The position numbers were made by a program, and so were the translations under genes. Positions 24,472 through 33,373 of a stretch of 64,000 nucleotides of DNA are shown one piece after another; positions within the stretch are counted from its first letter, which is position 1; every line of letters starts with the position of its first letter. Source of the stretch: Streptomyces atratus (GTDB taxonomy: Bacteria > Actinomycetota > Actinomycetes > Streptomycetales > Streptomycetaceae); the NCBI RefSeq assembly GCF_014648655.1, contig NZ_BMRN01000018.1:1-64000 (forward strand), given 5' to 3'. The notes below the pieces were generated by a model, which saw only the letters and a program-made list of their open reading frames with translations, had not been told where the DNA came from and searched no databases.

Positions 24472-26000
24472 CGTTCGCCCTCCCACAGGGGATCACGCAG
24501 GGCCCGGCGGAGGATCTTGCCGACCGGGGAGTACGGAATGGTGTCCACGAAGTGCACGGTCTTCGGAACCTTGTACCCGGCCAGCCGGGCGCGTACATGT
24601 TCGCGCAGGGCTGCTTCGGAGACCTCGGCCCCCGTTCGCAGGGTGACGAAGGCGGTGACGGCCTCGACCCAGATGGGGTCGGGGGCGCCGACGGCGGCGC
24701 ACTGGGCGACGGCGGGGTGGCTCGCGAGCGCGTCCTCGACCTCCCGCGGGTAGACGTTGTAGCCACCCGTGATGATCATGTCGCTGCTGCGGTCGACGAG
24801 GTGGAGGTAGCCACGGTCGTCGAAACGTGCGAGGTCTCGGGTGCGGACCCAGCCGTCGGGGCCGAGGCTCTGCGCGGTCAGCCCGGGCTCGTTGTAGTAA
24901 CCGGTCATGGCGAAGGGGGCCTTGACGCGCACCTCGCCGATCTCACCGGCCGCGACCGGGGCGCCGTCCTCGTCGGTGAGGGCGAGCTGCGCATCGACGG
25001 CGGGGTGCCCGGCGGCACCGAGCAGCACGCCGCCCTCGGCGTGGTCGTCCTTGTCCAGCACGGTGAGGCACAGCGGCGCCTCGGTCTGGCCGAAGTACTG
25101 GACGAATCTGGGGCCCCAGGCGTCCAGAGCGTGCTCGATGAGCGGGCGCGGCATCGGGCTCGCGCCGTAGACGACGGTGGACAGCCGGGCGAGGTCCGCG
25201 CGCTCGGCCCGCCCTTCGGCGAAGAGCATGCCGAGCATGGTCGGGACGAGGTTGACGGCGGTCACCCCGTACCGGGGGATGGCGGCGAGGTACTCGTCCG
25301 GGTCGAAGCCGCCGAGGACGACGGACGCGCCGCCCCGCACCCAGTACGGCAGTACGAAGGTGCCGCCGGCATGGATGAGGGACGCGGCATGCAGCATCGC
25401 ATCGTCCCGGCCCGGCGAGACGAGATTGGACAGGATGTTCGCGGTGATCGCCGCGTAGCTCGCCTGGGTGTGCTGGGCCGCCTTGAGCGTGCCGGTGGTG
25501 CCTGAGGTGTAGAGGATGAGGATGACGTCGTCCGGCGCGGCGGGCAGCATCGGGTCGGCGGCGCTCGCCCCGCGCATCGCGGCCATCAGGTCGAGGTGGT
25601 CCGCATGCGTGGACCCGCCGAGGCAGGCGAGCCTCAACCCGGCCACGGACGAGCCGAGTTCGAGCGCCCGCTCGGCGAGCTCGGGCCCGTACACCAGCAG
25701 TGTGACGCCGGTGTCCCGGAGCATACGGGTGTGTTCGGCGGCGGAGAGCCGGCCATTGAGGGGGACGCGGGCAGCGCCGGCCTTGAGGCAGGCGAAGTCG
25801 ACGGAGACGGACCACAGCCCGTTGCCGAGGAGCAGCCCGACGCGGTCGCCCCGCGAGACGCCGAGTCCGGCCAGGACATGGGCGAGGCGGTTTGCGGCCT
25901 CGTCCACCTCCGCATAGGTGAGGGAACGGTCTTCGAAATGCACGGCGGTACGTCCTGCGAAACGCGCGGCACCGCGGCGAACCAGGTCTACAGCAAGCAT
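24468..26000 (-). CDS. Acyl-CoA synthetase (class I adenylate-forming ligase)
   Basis: A 510-residue AMP-binding enzyme that activates a carboxylic acid with ATP and CoA. The P-loop reads LYTSGTTGTLKAAQHT (about 167-182); the usual Pro-Lys-Gly is Leu-Lys-Ala here. Other motifs are YFGQTEAPL, GYYNEPGLT, GWVRTRDLARFDDRGYLHL and the C-terminal catalytic Lys in PVGKILRRALRD. With the coupled crotonase it forms a two-gene acid-degradation operon. A TetR gene is divergent across a 78-base gap containing an inverted repeat. Confidence 0.89.
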   Translation of the reverse strand: MLAVDLVRRGAARFAGRTAVHFEDRSLTYAEVDEAANRLAHVLAGLGVSRGDRVGLLLGNGLWSVSVDFACLKAGAARVPLNGRLSAAEHTRMLRDTGVTLLVYGPELAERALELGSSVAGLRLACLGGSTHADHLDLMAAMRGASAADPMLPAAPDDVILILYTSGTTGTLKAAQHTQASYAAITANILSNLVSPGRDDAMLHAASLIHAGGTFVLPYWVRGGASVVLGGFDPDEYLAAIPRYGVTAVNLVPTMLGMLFAEGRAERADLARLSTVVYGASPMPRPLIEHALDAWGPRFVQYFGQTEAPLCLTVLDKDDHAEGGVLLGAAGHPAVDAQLALTDEDGAPVAAGEIGEVRVKAPFAMTGYYNEPGLTAQSLGPDGWVRTRDLARFDDRGYLHLVDRSSDMIITGGYNVYPREVEDALASHPAVAQCAAVGAPDPIWVEAVTAFVTLRTGAEVSEAALREHVRARLAGYKVPKTVHFVDTIPYSPVGKILRRALRDPLWEGER

Positions 26001-26025
26001 GTGCCGGACGATAGACCCGCCAAAT

Positions 26026-26043
26026 ACAGTCCGTCCAGACTGT
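26026..26043. promoter_or_regulatory. Putative TetR operator between divergent ligase and regulator
   Basis: ACAGTC (26026-26031) and GACTGT (26038-26043) form a perfect inverted repeat around six bases. It is the only such repeat in the 78-base divergent gap and would overlap both promoters. Confidence 0.55.
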
Positions 26044-26078
26044 TTATTGGTTCATTTTCCATGTCGTAGGCTCGCGCC

Positions 26079-26672
26079 ATGCCCCCCGTCACACCGCCCA
26101 CCCGACGCACCCAGCAGCAGCGAAGGGAGGAGACCCGGCAACGGCTTCTCGACGCCACGATCGACTGCCTGGTGGAGCACGGTTTCGCGGGTACGACCAC
26201 CCAGCGGGTACAGGAACGGGCCGGGGTGTCACGGGGCGCGCTGCTGCACCACTTCGCCTCCAAGGCCGATCTGTTGGCGGCGGCGACCCACCATGTCGCC
26301 GAGCAGCGCCTCGCACACATCCGCGCAGAGACGGACGGGGGCGCCGCGCATCCGGAGCACGGGCTCGCGCTGCTGCGTACCGCGATGTCGGGACCGCACT
26401 TTCTCGCGGGCCTGGAGCTGTGGCTCGCGGCCCGCACCGATCCCGGCCTCAAGGCGGCCCTGCTGCCCGCGGAACGGGAGGTGGGCGCCGCTCAGCGCGC
26501 CGTGATCGCAGACATCTTCGGGCCAAAGGTCGCGGCGCGCGACGATTTCGCCATGCTCTGCGAATCCCTGCTGGTCCTGCACCGAGGGCTGGCGCTCACC
26601 GGTGTGCTGCGCGAGGACCCGGCGTTCGGGGACGAGATGCTGCGGTTGTGGGCGGAGCGCTTCCTCGCCTGA
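26079..26672 (+). CDS. TetR-family transcriptional regulator
   Basis: A 197-residue regulator. The N-terminal HTH reads RQRLLDATIDCLVEHGFAGT then TTQRVQERAGVSRGALLHHF (about 20-60). The C-terminal helices have the ligand-pocket composition common for acyl-CoA or aromatic effectors. It is divergent from the acyl-CoA ligase/crotonase operon, with an inverted repeat in between, so it probably represses that operon and itself. Confidence 0.88.
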   Translation: MPPVTPPTRRTQQQRREETRQRLLDATIDCLVEHGFAGTTTQRVQERAGVSRGALLHHFASKADLLAAATHHVAEQRLAHIRAETDGGAAHPEHGLALLRTAMSGPHFLAGLELWLAARTDPGLKAALLPAEREVGAAQRAVIADIFGPKVAARDDFAMLCESLLVLHRGLALTGVLREDPAFGDEMLRLWAERFLA

Positions 26673-26772
26673 TTCACGTGATTCACCATGTTCGCCCGAT
26701 GCGCCCATTCATCCGGTCATCCGGTCAAATGGATTCATCTGATTCTCACGCAACCGTTCTACGCTGGGCCGC

Positions 26773-27633
26773 GTGACCCAGATGAGCCCGCCCGGCTGGC
26801 ATCCTGACCCCGGGTATACAGGAATTGGCCCCGTTCACGAACGCTGGTGGGACGGCAACCAGTGGACCGACCATCTCCGCGTGCCGCCCGCCGCGATCCG
26901 CCGCCGCCGGATGCGGATCGGCATCACCGCAGGTGTGGTGGTTCTCGCCGCCATCGGGGGCGGTCTCTTCCTGCTTTCGGACAATTCCGGCGATTCGAAG
27001 GAGAGTGCGGCCACCGCCCCGTCCACCGCGCCTTCCGGCCCACCCGGAGGCGGCGGCGAGAGCCAGGCGCCCGAGCGGCAGTTGCCGCAGACCGAGGACG
27101 GCTACGCCACGGACCTGGCCGGCGGAATCAGCCTCCCGGTGCCCGACGGCTGGACGGGCAAGTCGGGGATCGCGGGCGCGGGAGTGACCACGGGCGAGTA
27201 CGCCTGTCCCGGCGACTCGTCCCAGCAGTGCGTGCGCGGCGGGGTTTTCTCCATGCCGGCGAAGGCCCTGAAGCTCGACACCACAACGGCGAAGGCCACG
27301 GCGACGAAGGACATCTCCGCCAATGCGACGGAGTCCTACGGCGAGAAGATCTACGGAGGCATCACCTCGCATCAGGAGCTCAAGTCGGGGCCGGTCACCG
27401 TGGCCGGTGAGCAGGGCTATCTGGTGCGCTGGAAAGTGGTGACGAAGAGCGGCGACGACGGGTACGTCCAGTCGCTGGCGTTCCCGTCCCCCCGCTCCAC
27501 GGACACACTGATCGTCGTCCGTTCCGGCTTCGACATCAACACCAAGGCGCCGGACCTCTCCGTCATGGACGACATCACCAAGGGCATCAAGGCCGCATCG
27601 GGAACGGGCTCCGGTCCCGGCACCACCGCGTAG
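26773..27633 (+). CDS. DUF2510-domain membrane-anchored protein
   Basis: A 286-residue protein from GTG 26773. Residues 5-40 are a DUF2510 domain (PPGWHPDP, ERWWDGNQWTDHLR), common in actinobacterial membrane proteins. One transmembrane helix follows after RRRRMR (about 51-70), then a Ser/Pro/Gly linker (75-100) and a 180-residue extracytoplasmic domain with two Cys (ACPGDSSQQCVRGG) that could form a disulfide. Function unknown; the topology suggests a cell-surface protein. Confidence 0.85.
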   Translation: MTQMSPPGWHPDPGYTGIGPVHERWWDGNQWTDHLRVPPAAIRRRRMRIGITAGVVVLAAIGGGLFLLSDNSGDSKESAATAPSTAPSGPPGGGGESQAPERQLPQTEDGYATDLAGGISLPVPDGWTGKSGIAGAGVTTGEYACPGDSSQQCVRGGVFSMPAKALKLDTTTAKATATKDISANATESYGEKIYGGITSHQELKSGPVTVAGEQGYLVRWKVVTKSGDDGYVQSLAFPSPRSTDTLIVVRSGFDINTKAPDLSVMDDITKGIKAASGTGSGPGTTA

Positions 27634-27753
27634 GAGCGTGGCGGACGATCAGGACGGCAGGGCGGGCGTCGTACACCGGTGAGTACGAAAGGACGACCGG
27701 ACTGAGTACGTCGTCCTATTTCCCACCGGGCCATCGCTGGTCGAATGACACCC

Positions 27754-28080
27754 ATGGCTCCTGACACACCGCCCAGCCCCCGCATGCAGCACGTCGCCAC
27801 CGCCGGTACGGCCCTGGCCGTGACCTTGGCCCCGCTGGTGATCGGCGTGCTGCTGGCCAAGACCATGGCGACGGATCCGATGACGCCGGTCAACGCGATG
27901 GTCACCAGGGGTGGGCAGCCCGTACCCATCTCGCCCGCGCAGTGGCGCAGATGCGGCAGGCATGCGCTTCGCAGGTGGAAGGGTCCGCTGGACGCCTGCA
28001 AGCGCCCGGGCGTTCTTGTGCAGCGGTGCCCCGGGGTACGTCGCCCACGACGGCTCGGGGTGCTTCTGCGAGAGCACTGA
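27754..28080 (+). CDS. Doubtful small hydrophobic ORF
   Basis: ATG 27754 opens a 108-codon frame. Residues 12-32 (VATAGTALAVTLAPLVIGVLL) look like a membrane segment, but after residue 60 the sequence is Arg/Cys/Pro-rich and resembles a shadow frame. No ribosome site is convincing. It may be a short membrane peptide whose reading frame has decayed, or not a gene at all. The region 27634-28077 shows nothing else that I can support. Confidence 0.25.
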   Translation: MAPDTPPSPRMQHVATAGTALAVTLAPLVIGVLLAKTMATDPMTPVNAMVTRGGQPVPISPAQWRRCGRHALRRWKGPLDACKRPGVLVQRCPGVRRPRRLGVLLREH

Positions 28081-28122
28081 CATACCGCCGGCCTCTCCTG
28101 CGGGCGGGCCCGCGGTATGTCA
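28078..28122. terminator. Hairpin terminator overlapping the methyltransferase stop
   Basis: TGACATACCGC (28078-28088) and GCGGTATGTCA (28112-28122) are perfect 11-bp arms; the right arm contains the methyltransferase stop codon (28120-28122). The GC-rich loop can extend the stem further. Confidence 0.7.
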
Positions 28123-28752
28123 GGCCCGTCGGCAGTGCAGGAACAACTGGGGCTCGGCCACCGCTGCTTCGTAGGCCGGGGTGAACAGGCTGCTGTGCTC
28201 CCAGAGGACCGTGAATCCGGCCCGGGCGACCAGCTCGGTGAATTCATCGGCGCCGAAGCTGGTCGCCCGCACCTTCTGCCCCATGAAGACGACGCTGACG
28301 TCCTCGACGTCCAGCGGCACCGTCGCGACGACCAGGTGACCTCCGGGTACCAGCAGTCGCGCCAGCTTCCCCAGGAGTCGGAACTGGTCGTCGCGGGACA
28401 TCTGCAGCAACGAGAAGTACACGCAGACCGCATCGAAACTCCCATCGCCCAGGGGAAGTTCGCGAATATCGGCACACTCGAAGGATGCACCGGGCACTTG
28501 TCGGACCGCCAGCTCCACCATGACGGGCGAGACGTCGACACCCAGCACATCATGACCGGCGTCGACCAGCGTCTGCGCGGTCGGCCGGCCTGTTCCGCAG
28601 CCCACGTCCAGGATCCGGCTGTGCGGTGCGATGTGCTCCAACAGCCGGTTCAGCGAGGCGTGATGGGTGACCGAGTCGGCGAACGCCCGCTCGTACTCGG
28701 CGCCCAGAGCATCGAACACCTGCCCGGCCGAGAGGCCCTGGTCTTCGTCCAT
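28120..28752 (-). CDS. Class I SAM-dependent methyltransferase
   Basis: A 210-residue methyltransferase. Motif I is RILDVGCGTGRPTAQ (about 46-60), followed by VLGVDVSPVMVELA, ECADIRELPLGDGSFDAVCVYFSLLQM and LLVPGGHLVVAT, the standard Rossmann-like order. The acceptor substrate is not deducible. It stands alone, with a hairpin terminator at its stop and about 500 empty bases upstream. Confidence 0.87.
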   Translation of the reverse strand: MDEDQGLSAGQVFDALGAEYERAFADSVTHHASLNRLLEHIAPHSRILDVGCGTGRPTAQTLVDAGHDVLGVDVSPVMVELAVRQVPGASFECADIRELPLGDGSFDAVCVYFSLLQMSRDDQFRLLGKLARLLVPGGHLVVATVPLDVEDVSVVFMGQKVRATSFGADEFTELVARAGFTVLWEHSSLFTPAYEAAVAEPQLFLHCRRA

Positions 28753-29253
28753 CGATGTGGTCCTTCCGTTGTCCCGGCGGCTCCTCGGATCGTTTCATCA
28801 TTCGCAGCGACCTTCAACGCCCGATCGGGGCACGCCACATGGGGGATCAGGGTGCCCGGTAGACGAACGAGGGGAACGGATCGTCCGTCGCTCGCCGCCA
28901 GGCAACAGCGCGGCTCCGGGCAACGGCCGCCCCGGCCGGACACCGGCCCGGACCGATGTCCGCAGCGGCAGCGGCAGCAGGATCTGCGCGGTTCCCATCC
29001 GCTCCTCCTCACCTCTCGTGAGGTTGACAGCCGGGAAGGCGGCCTGGTTGCACACCGGGACCGAGTCCAGGATTTCCCGGCCGCCGATGGCCGGGGAGGA
29101 GGAGCCGCCCCGGTCCGATGCGCGGGGCGCCGGATACGGCGTCAGGCAGAAAAACCCGGTGAACCGCCGGCACCGGCTTCACTACACTCGCCACCGATCG
29201 CGCGCTGCAAAACCATCGCAGCGCGCACCGTGACGAGTGAGGGGAGACCGGCC
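28753..29253. other. Intergenic region without recognisable gene
   Basis: About 500 bases upstream of the methyltransferase and the EF-G leader frames. All frames give Arg/Pro-rich or interrupted sequence without conserved motifs. The part 29150-29250 is the probable promoter area for the leader frames and EF-G gene. Confidence 0.45.
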
Positions 29254-29370
29254 GTGCGTTGTCGCACCGCTGTTGTTGTCCCCCGGTCGCGGTACGAGGT
29301 GATCCTGGTGTCCTCGTGTGCCCGGTGCCTGCTGCGCGGCCGGCACCGGACGTCCGTGACGAACAACTGA
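29254..29370 (+). CDS. Candidate leader peptide upstream of the EF-G paralogue
   Basis: GTG 29254, eight bases after GAGGGGAG, opens a 38-codon frame rich in Arg, Cys and Val (ends RTSVTNN). The ribosome site is better than that of many genes nearby. A second short frame follows at 29385. Their position 150-260 bases before a translation-factor gene suggests regulation by ribosome progress, but no alternative hairpins were verified. Confidence 0.35.
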   Translation: MRCRTAVVVPRSRYEVILVSSCARCLLRGRHRTSVTNN

Positions 29371-29384
29371 CCGCATTCCTAACG

Positions 29385-29453
29385 GTGTTGAGCCGCTCGG
29401 GGCGGCTGCGCACCGATGCGGTGTGCCGCCTGAGGGGTTTCTGCGGGGCCTGA
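29385..29453 (+). CDS. Second candidate leader peptide (22 residues)
   Basis: GTG 29385 to TGA 29453 encodes MLSRSGRLRTDAVCRLRGFC plus two residues. Arg- and Cys-rich short frames of this size before resistance or translation genes in actinobacteria often act as attenuators. No strong ribosome site is seen, so confidence is low. Confidence 0.28.
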   Translation: MLSRSGRLRTDAVCRLRGFCGA

Positions 29454-29517
29454 CCACAGGCCGGTTCGTCCGGAAATTGCGCCGACCCGATCCGGATCAC
29501 CCGAAAGGCCATGGGCC

Positions 29518-31617
29518 GTGCGTACCGACCTGCACCGTCATCTCACCAGTCCACTGACCGGCGTTCGCAATCTGGGCATCCTCGCCCACGTCGATGCCGG
29601 CAAGACCACCGTCACCGAACGGATCCTCTACCTCACCGGCACCACCCACAAGCGGGGCGAGGTCCATGACGGGACGACAGTCACCGACTTCGATTCCCAG
29701 GAACGCGACCGTGGGATCACCATCTTCGCCGCTGCGGTGAGTTGTGCCTGGGACGGCCACCGGATCAATCTGATCGACACCCCGGGCCATGTCGACTTCT
29801 CCGACGAGGTGGAGCGCTCGCTGCGGGTGCTCGACGGCGCGGTCGCGGTGTTCGATGCTGTCGCCGGGGTCGAACCGCAGAGCGAGTCGGTGTGGCGGCA
29901 GGCCGATCGGCACGGGGTGCCGCGAATCGCGTTCGTCAACAAGCTGGACCGTGCCGGTGCCGACCTCGACGCGGCGGTCGCGTCGATAAAGGTGCGGCTG
30001 CACACGGTCCCGCTGGTGGTACAGCTGCCGATCGGAAAGGAGGACGGGTTCACCGGGGTGGTGGATCTGCTCCGTATGCGGTCGCTGGTCTGGGCCGACG
30101 GCCGCGGCACGTTCGAGGAGGGCCGGGTGCCGGACGCCCTGTGGGAAGAGGCGCACCGGCGCCGTCGGCTGCTCGAGGAGACGGTGGCGGAACTCCATCC
30201 GGTCGCGTTGGAGGAGTTCTGTGCGGAGTCGACCGTCTCCGCACAGACTCTGTCCGCCGCGCTGCGCGACCTGACCCGTACCGGTGAGGGCGTTGTGGTG
30301 TTGTGCGGCTCGGCCTACCGCAACCGAGGGATCGAACCGCTGCTGGAGGCCGTCGTGGCCTACCTGCCCTCGCCGCTGGATGTGCCGGCGGTACGCGGCA
30401 CCCTGGACGGCGCGGTGCAGGAGCGGTCCGCCGACCCGGCGGCACCGTTCGCCGCGCTGGTGTTCAAGGTGAACTCGACCGCCACGGGGCGGCTGACCTA
30501 TCTGCGCGTGTATTCGGGAACGATCCGGAAGGGGGACGCGGTGCTGGACGTGGGCGCGCGACGCAACGAGCGAATCGGCCGGATCCTGCGGGTGCAGGCC
30601 GGGCAGCACTCGGACGTGGAGCAGGCGGTGGCCGGGGACATCGTCGCGGTGATCGGGCTGAAAGCCGCCCGTGCCGGGGCGACCCTGTGCACACCCGCGG
30701 CGCCATTGGTTCTCGAGCCGCCCTCCGTGGCCGATCCGGTCGTCTCCGTGGCGGTCGAGGCCCGCAGACGCACCGACACCGAACGTTTGGTGTCGGCGCT
30801 GGCGCGATTGGTCGAGGAGGATCCTTCGCTGGCGGTCCGGACCGACCCCGAGACCGGTCAGACGGTGCTGTCCGGAATGGGGGAACTGCATCTGGAGGTC
30901 GCGGTGGAGAAGATCCGTCGTGCTCACGGGCTGGAGATCGGCGTCGGCCGGCCGCAGGTGGCCTACCGGGAGACCGTCGCCCGAGGGGTGTCCGGACTGG
31001 TGTACCGACACGTCAAGCAGGACGGAGGTGCCGGCCAGTTCGCTCATGTCGTCCTCGATGTGGAGCCGCTGGAAGCCGCCGGTGACAACGGCGGTGGCGC
31101 TGCAGTGGACTTCGTGTTCCGGTCGACCGTCGTCGGTGGCCGGGTGCCGCAGGAGTACGTCCGGGCGGTGGAGGCCGGCTGCCGGGACGCCCTGGCGGAG
31201 GGCCCCCTCGGCGGACACCCGGTGACCGGACTGCGGGTCACGCTGGCCGACGGGGCCACCCACTCCAAGGACTCCTCGGAGATGGCGTTCCGGACGGCCG
31301 GCCGGCTCGCGCTCCGTGAGGCGCTGCGCAACAGCGCGATGGTGCTGCTGGAACCGGTGGTGGAGGTCACGGTCACCGTGCCCGACGACGCCGTGGGCGG
31401 GGTGCTCGGTGACCTGGCGGCACGGCGCGGCCGGGTCTCGGGCTCGACCGCGCGGGCCGGCGCGTCGGTGATCAGCGCAACCGTTCCGCTGGCCGAGCTG
31501 TTCGGCTATGCGACCCGGCTGCGCAGCCGGACCCAGGGCCGGGGAACGTTCACCACCCGGGCCACCGGTTACGCCCCGGCGCCGAGCGCGGTGCCCCGCG
31601 GGACACCGGACCGGTAG
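29518..31617 (+). CDS. Elongation factor G paralogue (EF-G2-like translational GTPase)
   Basis: A 699-residue translational GTPase. G1 is AHVDAGKTT (about 22-30), followed by RGITI, DTPGHVDF and NKLDRAGADL (G2-G4). Domains II to V follow with GMGELHLEV and the domain IV segment VPQEYVRAVEAGCRDALAEG. Length and domain order fit EF-G; tetracycline-protection proteins of the TetM/OtrA group are shorter (about 640) and otherwise similar, so a protective role is possible. Streptomycetes carry a main fusA in the str operon, which is not here. GTG 29518 starts it; a long hairpin follows directly after the stop. Confidence 0.86.
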   Translation: MRTDLHRHLTSPLTGVRNLGILAHVDAGKTTVTERILYLTGTTHKRGEVHDGTTVTDFDSQERDRGITIFAAAVSCAWDGHRINLIDTPGHVDFSDEVERSLRVLDGAVAVFDAVAGVEPQSESVWRQADRHGVPRIAFVNKLDRAGADLDAAVASIKVRLHTVPLVVQLPIGKEDGFTGVVDLLRMRSLVWADGRGTFEEGRVPDALWEEAHRRRRLLEETVAELHPVALEEFCAESTVSAQTLSAALRDLTRTGEGVVVLCGSAYRNRGIEPLLEAVVAYLPSPLDVPAVRGTLDGAVQERSADPAAPFAALVFKVNSTATGRLTYLRVYSGTIRKGDAVLDVGARRNERIGRILRVQAGQHSDVEQAVAGDIVAVIGLKAARAGATLCTPAAPLVLEPPSVADPVVSVAVEARRRTDTERLVSALARLVEEDPSLAVRTDPETGQTVLSGMGELHLEVAVEKIRRAHGLEIGVGRPQVAYRETVARGVSGLVYRHVKQDGGAGQFAHVVLDVEPLEAAGDNGGGAAVDFVFRSTVVGGRVPQEYVRAVEAGCRDALAEGPLGGHPVTGLRVTLADGATHSKDSSEMAFRTAGRLALREALRNSAMVLLEPVVEVTVTVPDDAVGGVLGDLAARRGRVSGSTARAGASVISATVPLAELFGYATRLRSRTQGRGTFTTRATGYAPAPSAVPRGTPDR

Positions 31618-31619
31618 AA

Positions 31620-31661
31620 CCTTCGATGGCCCCGCCCGTACGCGGGCGGGGCCATCGAAGG
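31620..31661. terminator. Perfect 19-bp hairpin terminator after the EF-G paralogue
   Basis: A 19-bp perfect inverted repeat starting CCTTCGATGGCCCCGCCCG (31620-31638) with a TACG tetraloop and its complement at 31643-31661. It begins three bases after the EF-G stop. No U-tract follows, which is common for Streptomyces terminators. Confidence 0.85.
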
Positions 31662-31668
31662 CGCGGGG

Positions 31669-32235
31669 TCAGTTGTAGCCGAAGCCCCTGGGAAGCGGTA
31701 CCGGTCGAAACAGGCGGGTCGGGACTGCGTCCGCCGGCGCCTGGCAGCCCGACGGGTTGAAATGCACCGGTACTGGGGCTCATGGCCTTGCCCGGCAGCG
31801 TGGCGGCAGATGGCCCGAACAACGCGGCGGGCGTGCCCCTGTCCCCGGAAGGACGGCAGGGTCAGCACGCCGAGGTCCGCGACGGTCGAGTCGTCCCAGG
31901 GGTACATGCTCGCGGCGCGGACGAGACGCTCGTCCGCGAAGGCGCCGGACACGGCCCGGTGGGCCAATTCCACGTACGCATCGTCCATGTCCTGTTCCGA
32001 TGCCGAAGCCTGGAAGGCGGCGAAGACCTCCTCGTCCTGCGCGGTCGCTTGCCGGATGCCGTCTCGGCATCCCGCCAAGAGCGTGAGCCGGCGGGACGTT
32101 CCCGCGAAACAGGCCGAGTGCAGTGGGGTGACGGCCCGGCGGCGTCTGCGGGACCACCGAGGCCGGGGTATTGCCCAACCCGCACGAGGTTCTCCTGGCG
32201 GAACTGCCACAGAGAAAGCCTGTTGGAGATGGATG
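31669..32235 (-). pseudogene. GNAT acetyltransferase, frameshifted
   Basis: Minus-strand frame with a clear acetyl-CoA-binding region: DDAYVELAHRAVSGAFADER, MYPWDDSTVADLGVLTLPSF, RGQGHARRVVRAICRHAAGQG (motif A is RGQGHA) and EPQYRC. After that the frame breaks; a C-terminal LFRPVPLPRGFGYN ending at the stop 31669-31671 lies in another frame. Upstream of about 32050 the N-terminal half is also out of frame. At least two frameshifts, so probably dead. Confidence 0.65.
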
Positions 32236-32407
32236 ACGCTGCGATCGACGACTTGCATACCGGGACCCTCGCAGGGGCCCGCACCGGACCTTCGCCGGTC
32301 CACCGGGCGACCGGGTGCCTGGCAGGCTGCGGGAATCCGGCCGGCCCATGGCCACAGGACGGTGTCGCACGCCGAGCGTCCACCCGAGCCTGTCGATGTC
32401 GCGGACC

Positions 32408-33346
32408 TCAGCTGTCGGCTGCTCCTGGGCGGACCACGTCGCGGTAGAGCTGGAAAAGGCCGACTCGCTCGCTCCCCTCTACGCGGTCCTCCAGGAGTGA
32501 CCAGCATTGCGCGACGAGCTGACGGGCCTGGGTGCCGGGCCAGGGCTGGGGCAGCAGCTCCGGGGGCAGGAGTGGGTCGGGCTCCATGGCGCGGGTGAAC
32601 TCGGCGGCCAGTTCGATCGCGATGGCCAGCCGCTGGGGACCGGGAAGGCCGGCGTCCTCCTGGAGTCGCCGCAGCCGCGGTCGGGCGACGGAGACAAGTC
32701 GCTGATAGCGGTCGGCGATCTCGTCCTGTGGCCACAGGGTGCGGGCGAGTGCGGCGGGGTCGTGTTCGTTGCCCTGGCGCAGGTTGTCCGTGGTCAGCAG
32801 CGTGAGGTGGTCGAGGACATCGAGGCGACGGGCTTGGTCTTCGACGTAGGGCTCCCAGGCGTTGGCGCTCAGGTAGAGCCCGCCCTGCACGGCGGCGCCG
32901 CCGAGCCGGGTGAGGGCGGCCCGCAGGGCGTCGCGAGCGGTGCGGGCGGTCTCGGGGACCGCGAAGGCGACGAGGTGCCAGATGCCGTCCCAGGGTGCGA
33001 GGCCCGCGTCCTGCCGGAAGGCATGCGCGACGAACTCGACATCGGGCCCGAGAGCCTGCTCGGTGGCGCCGGTGGCCCGCAGGACTGCTTTGCGCCCCCT
33101 GCCTTCCTGGGTGAAGCGCCCCTCGGTGACCAGCCGCTTGACGCACAGCCGTACCTGTTGGTCGGTCATGCCGAGCAGCGGGGCGATGGCGTAGAGCTCG
33201 CCGGTGTCGACGGTGTGGTCGGTGCGGATCAGTGCCTCGACGAGCGTCCGGGTGGGGACCTGGACGGCCGGTTCCGGAGTGCGGGGTGAATCCGTTCCAG
33301 GCATGGGGCGGTGGGCCTTTCGAGCGTCGTCGAGATGGTTGATCAA
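32408..33346 (-). CDS. PaaX-family transcriptional regulator
   Basis: A 312-residue protein. Residues 32-100 form an N-terminal winged HTH (RTLVEALIRTDHTVDTGELY, GMTDQQVRLCVKRLVTEGRF). The central segment DGIWHLVAFAVPETARTARDALRAAL and the C-terminal helical part match PaaX-like repressors, known best for control of phenylacetate degradation. No phenylacetate genes are visible here; the flanking GNAT and GrpB genes are broken, so its original partners may be lost. ATG 33304 (MPGTD) is a possible shorter start. Confidence 0.82.
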   Translation of the reverse strand: MINHLDDARKAHRPMPGTDSPRTPEPAVQVPTRTLVEALIRTDHTVDTGELYAIAPLLGMTDQQVRLCVKRLVTEGRFTQEGRGRKAVLRATGATEQALGPDVEFVAHAFRQDAGLAPWDGIWHLVAFAVPETARTARDALRAALTRLGGAAVQGGLYLSANAWEPYVEDQARRLDVLDHLTLLTTDNLRQGNEHDPAALARTLWPQDEIADRYQRLVSVARPRLRRLQEDAGLPGPQRLAIAIELAAEFTRAMEPDPLLPPELLPQPWPGTQARQLVAQCWSLLEDRVEGSERVGLFQLYRDVVRPGAADS

Positions 33347-33373
33347 GGTGCTGCGTCGGGCTGCTGAATCGGT

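Noticed and set aside
27754..28080. Confident gene call for the hydrophobic short frame
   Set aside because: Only the first part looks protein-like and there is no good ribosome site; listed with low confidence.
29518..31617. Tetracycline ribosomal-protection gene (TetM/OtrA)
   Set aside because: Length (699) and domain order fit EF-G better; the G1 and domain IV segments do not single out a protection protein. Kept only as an alternative.
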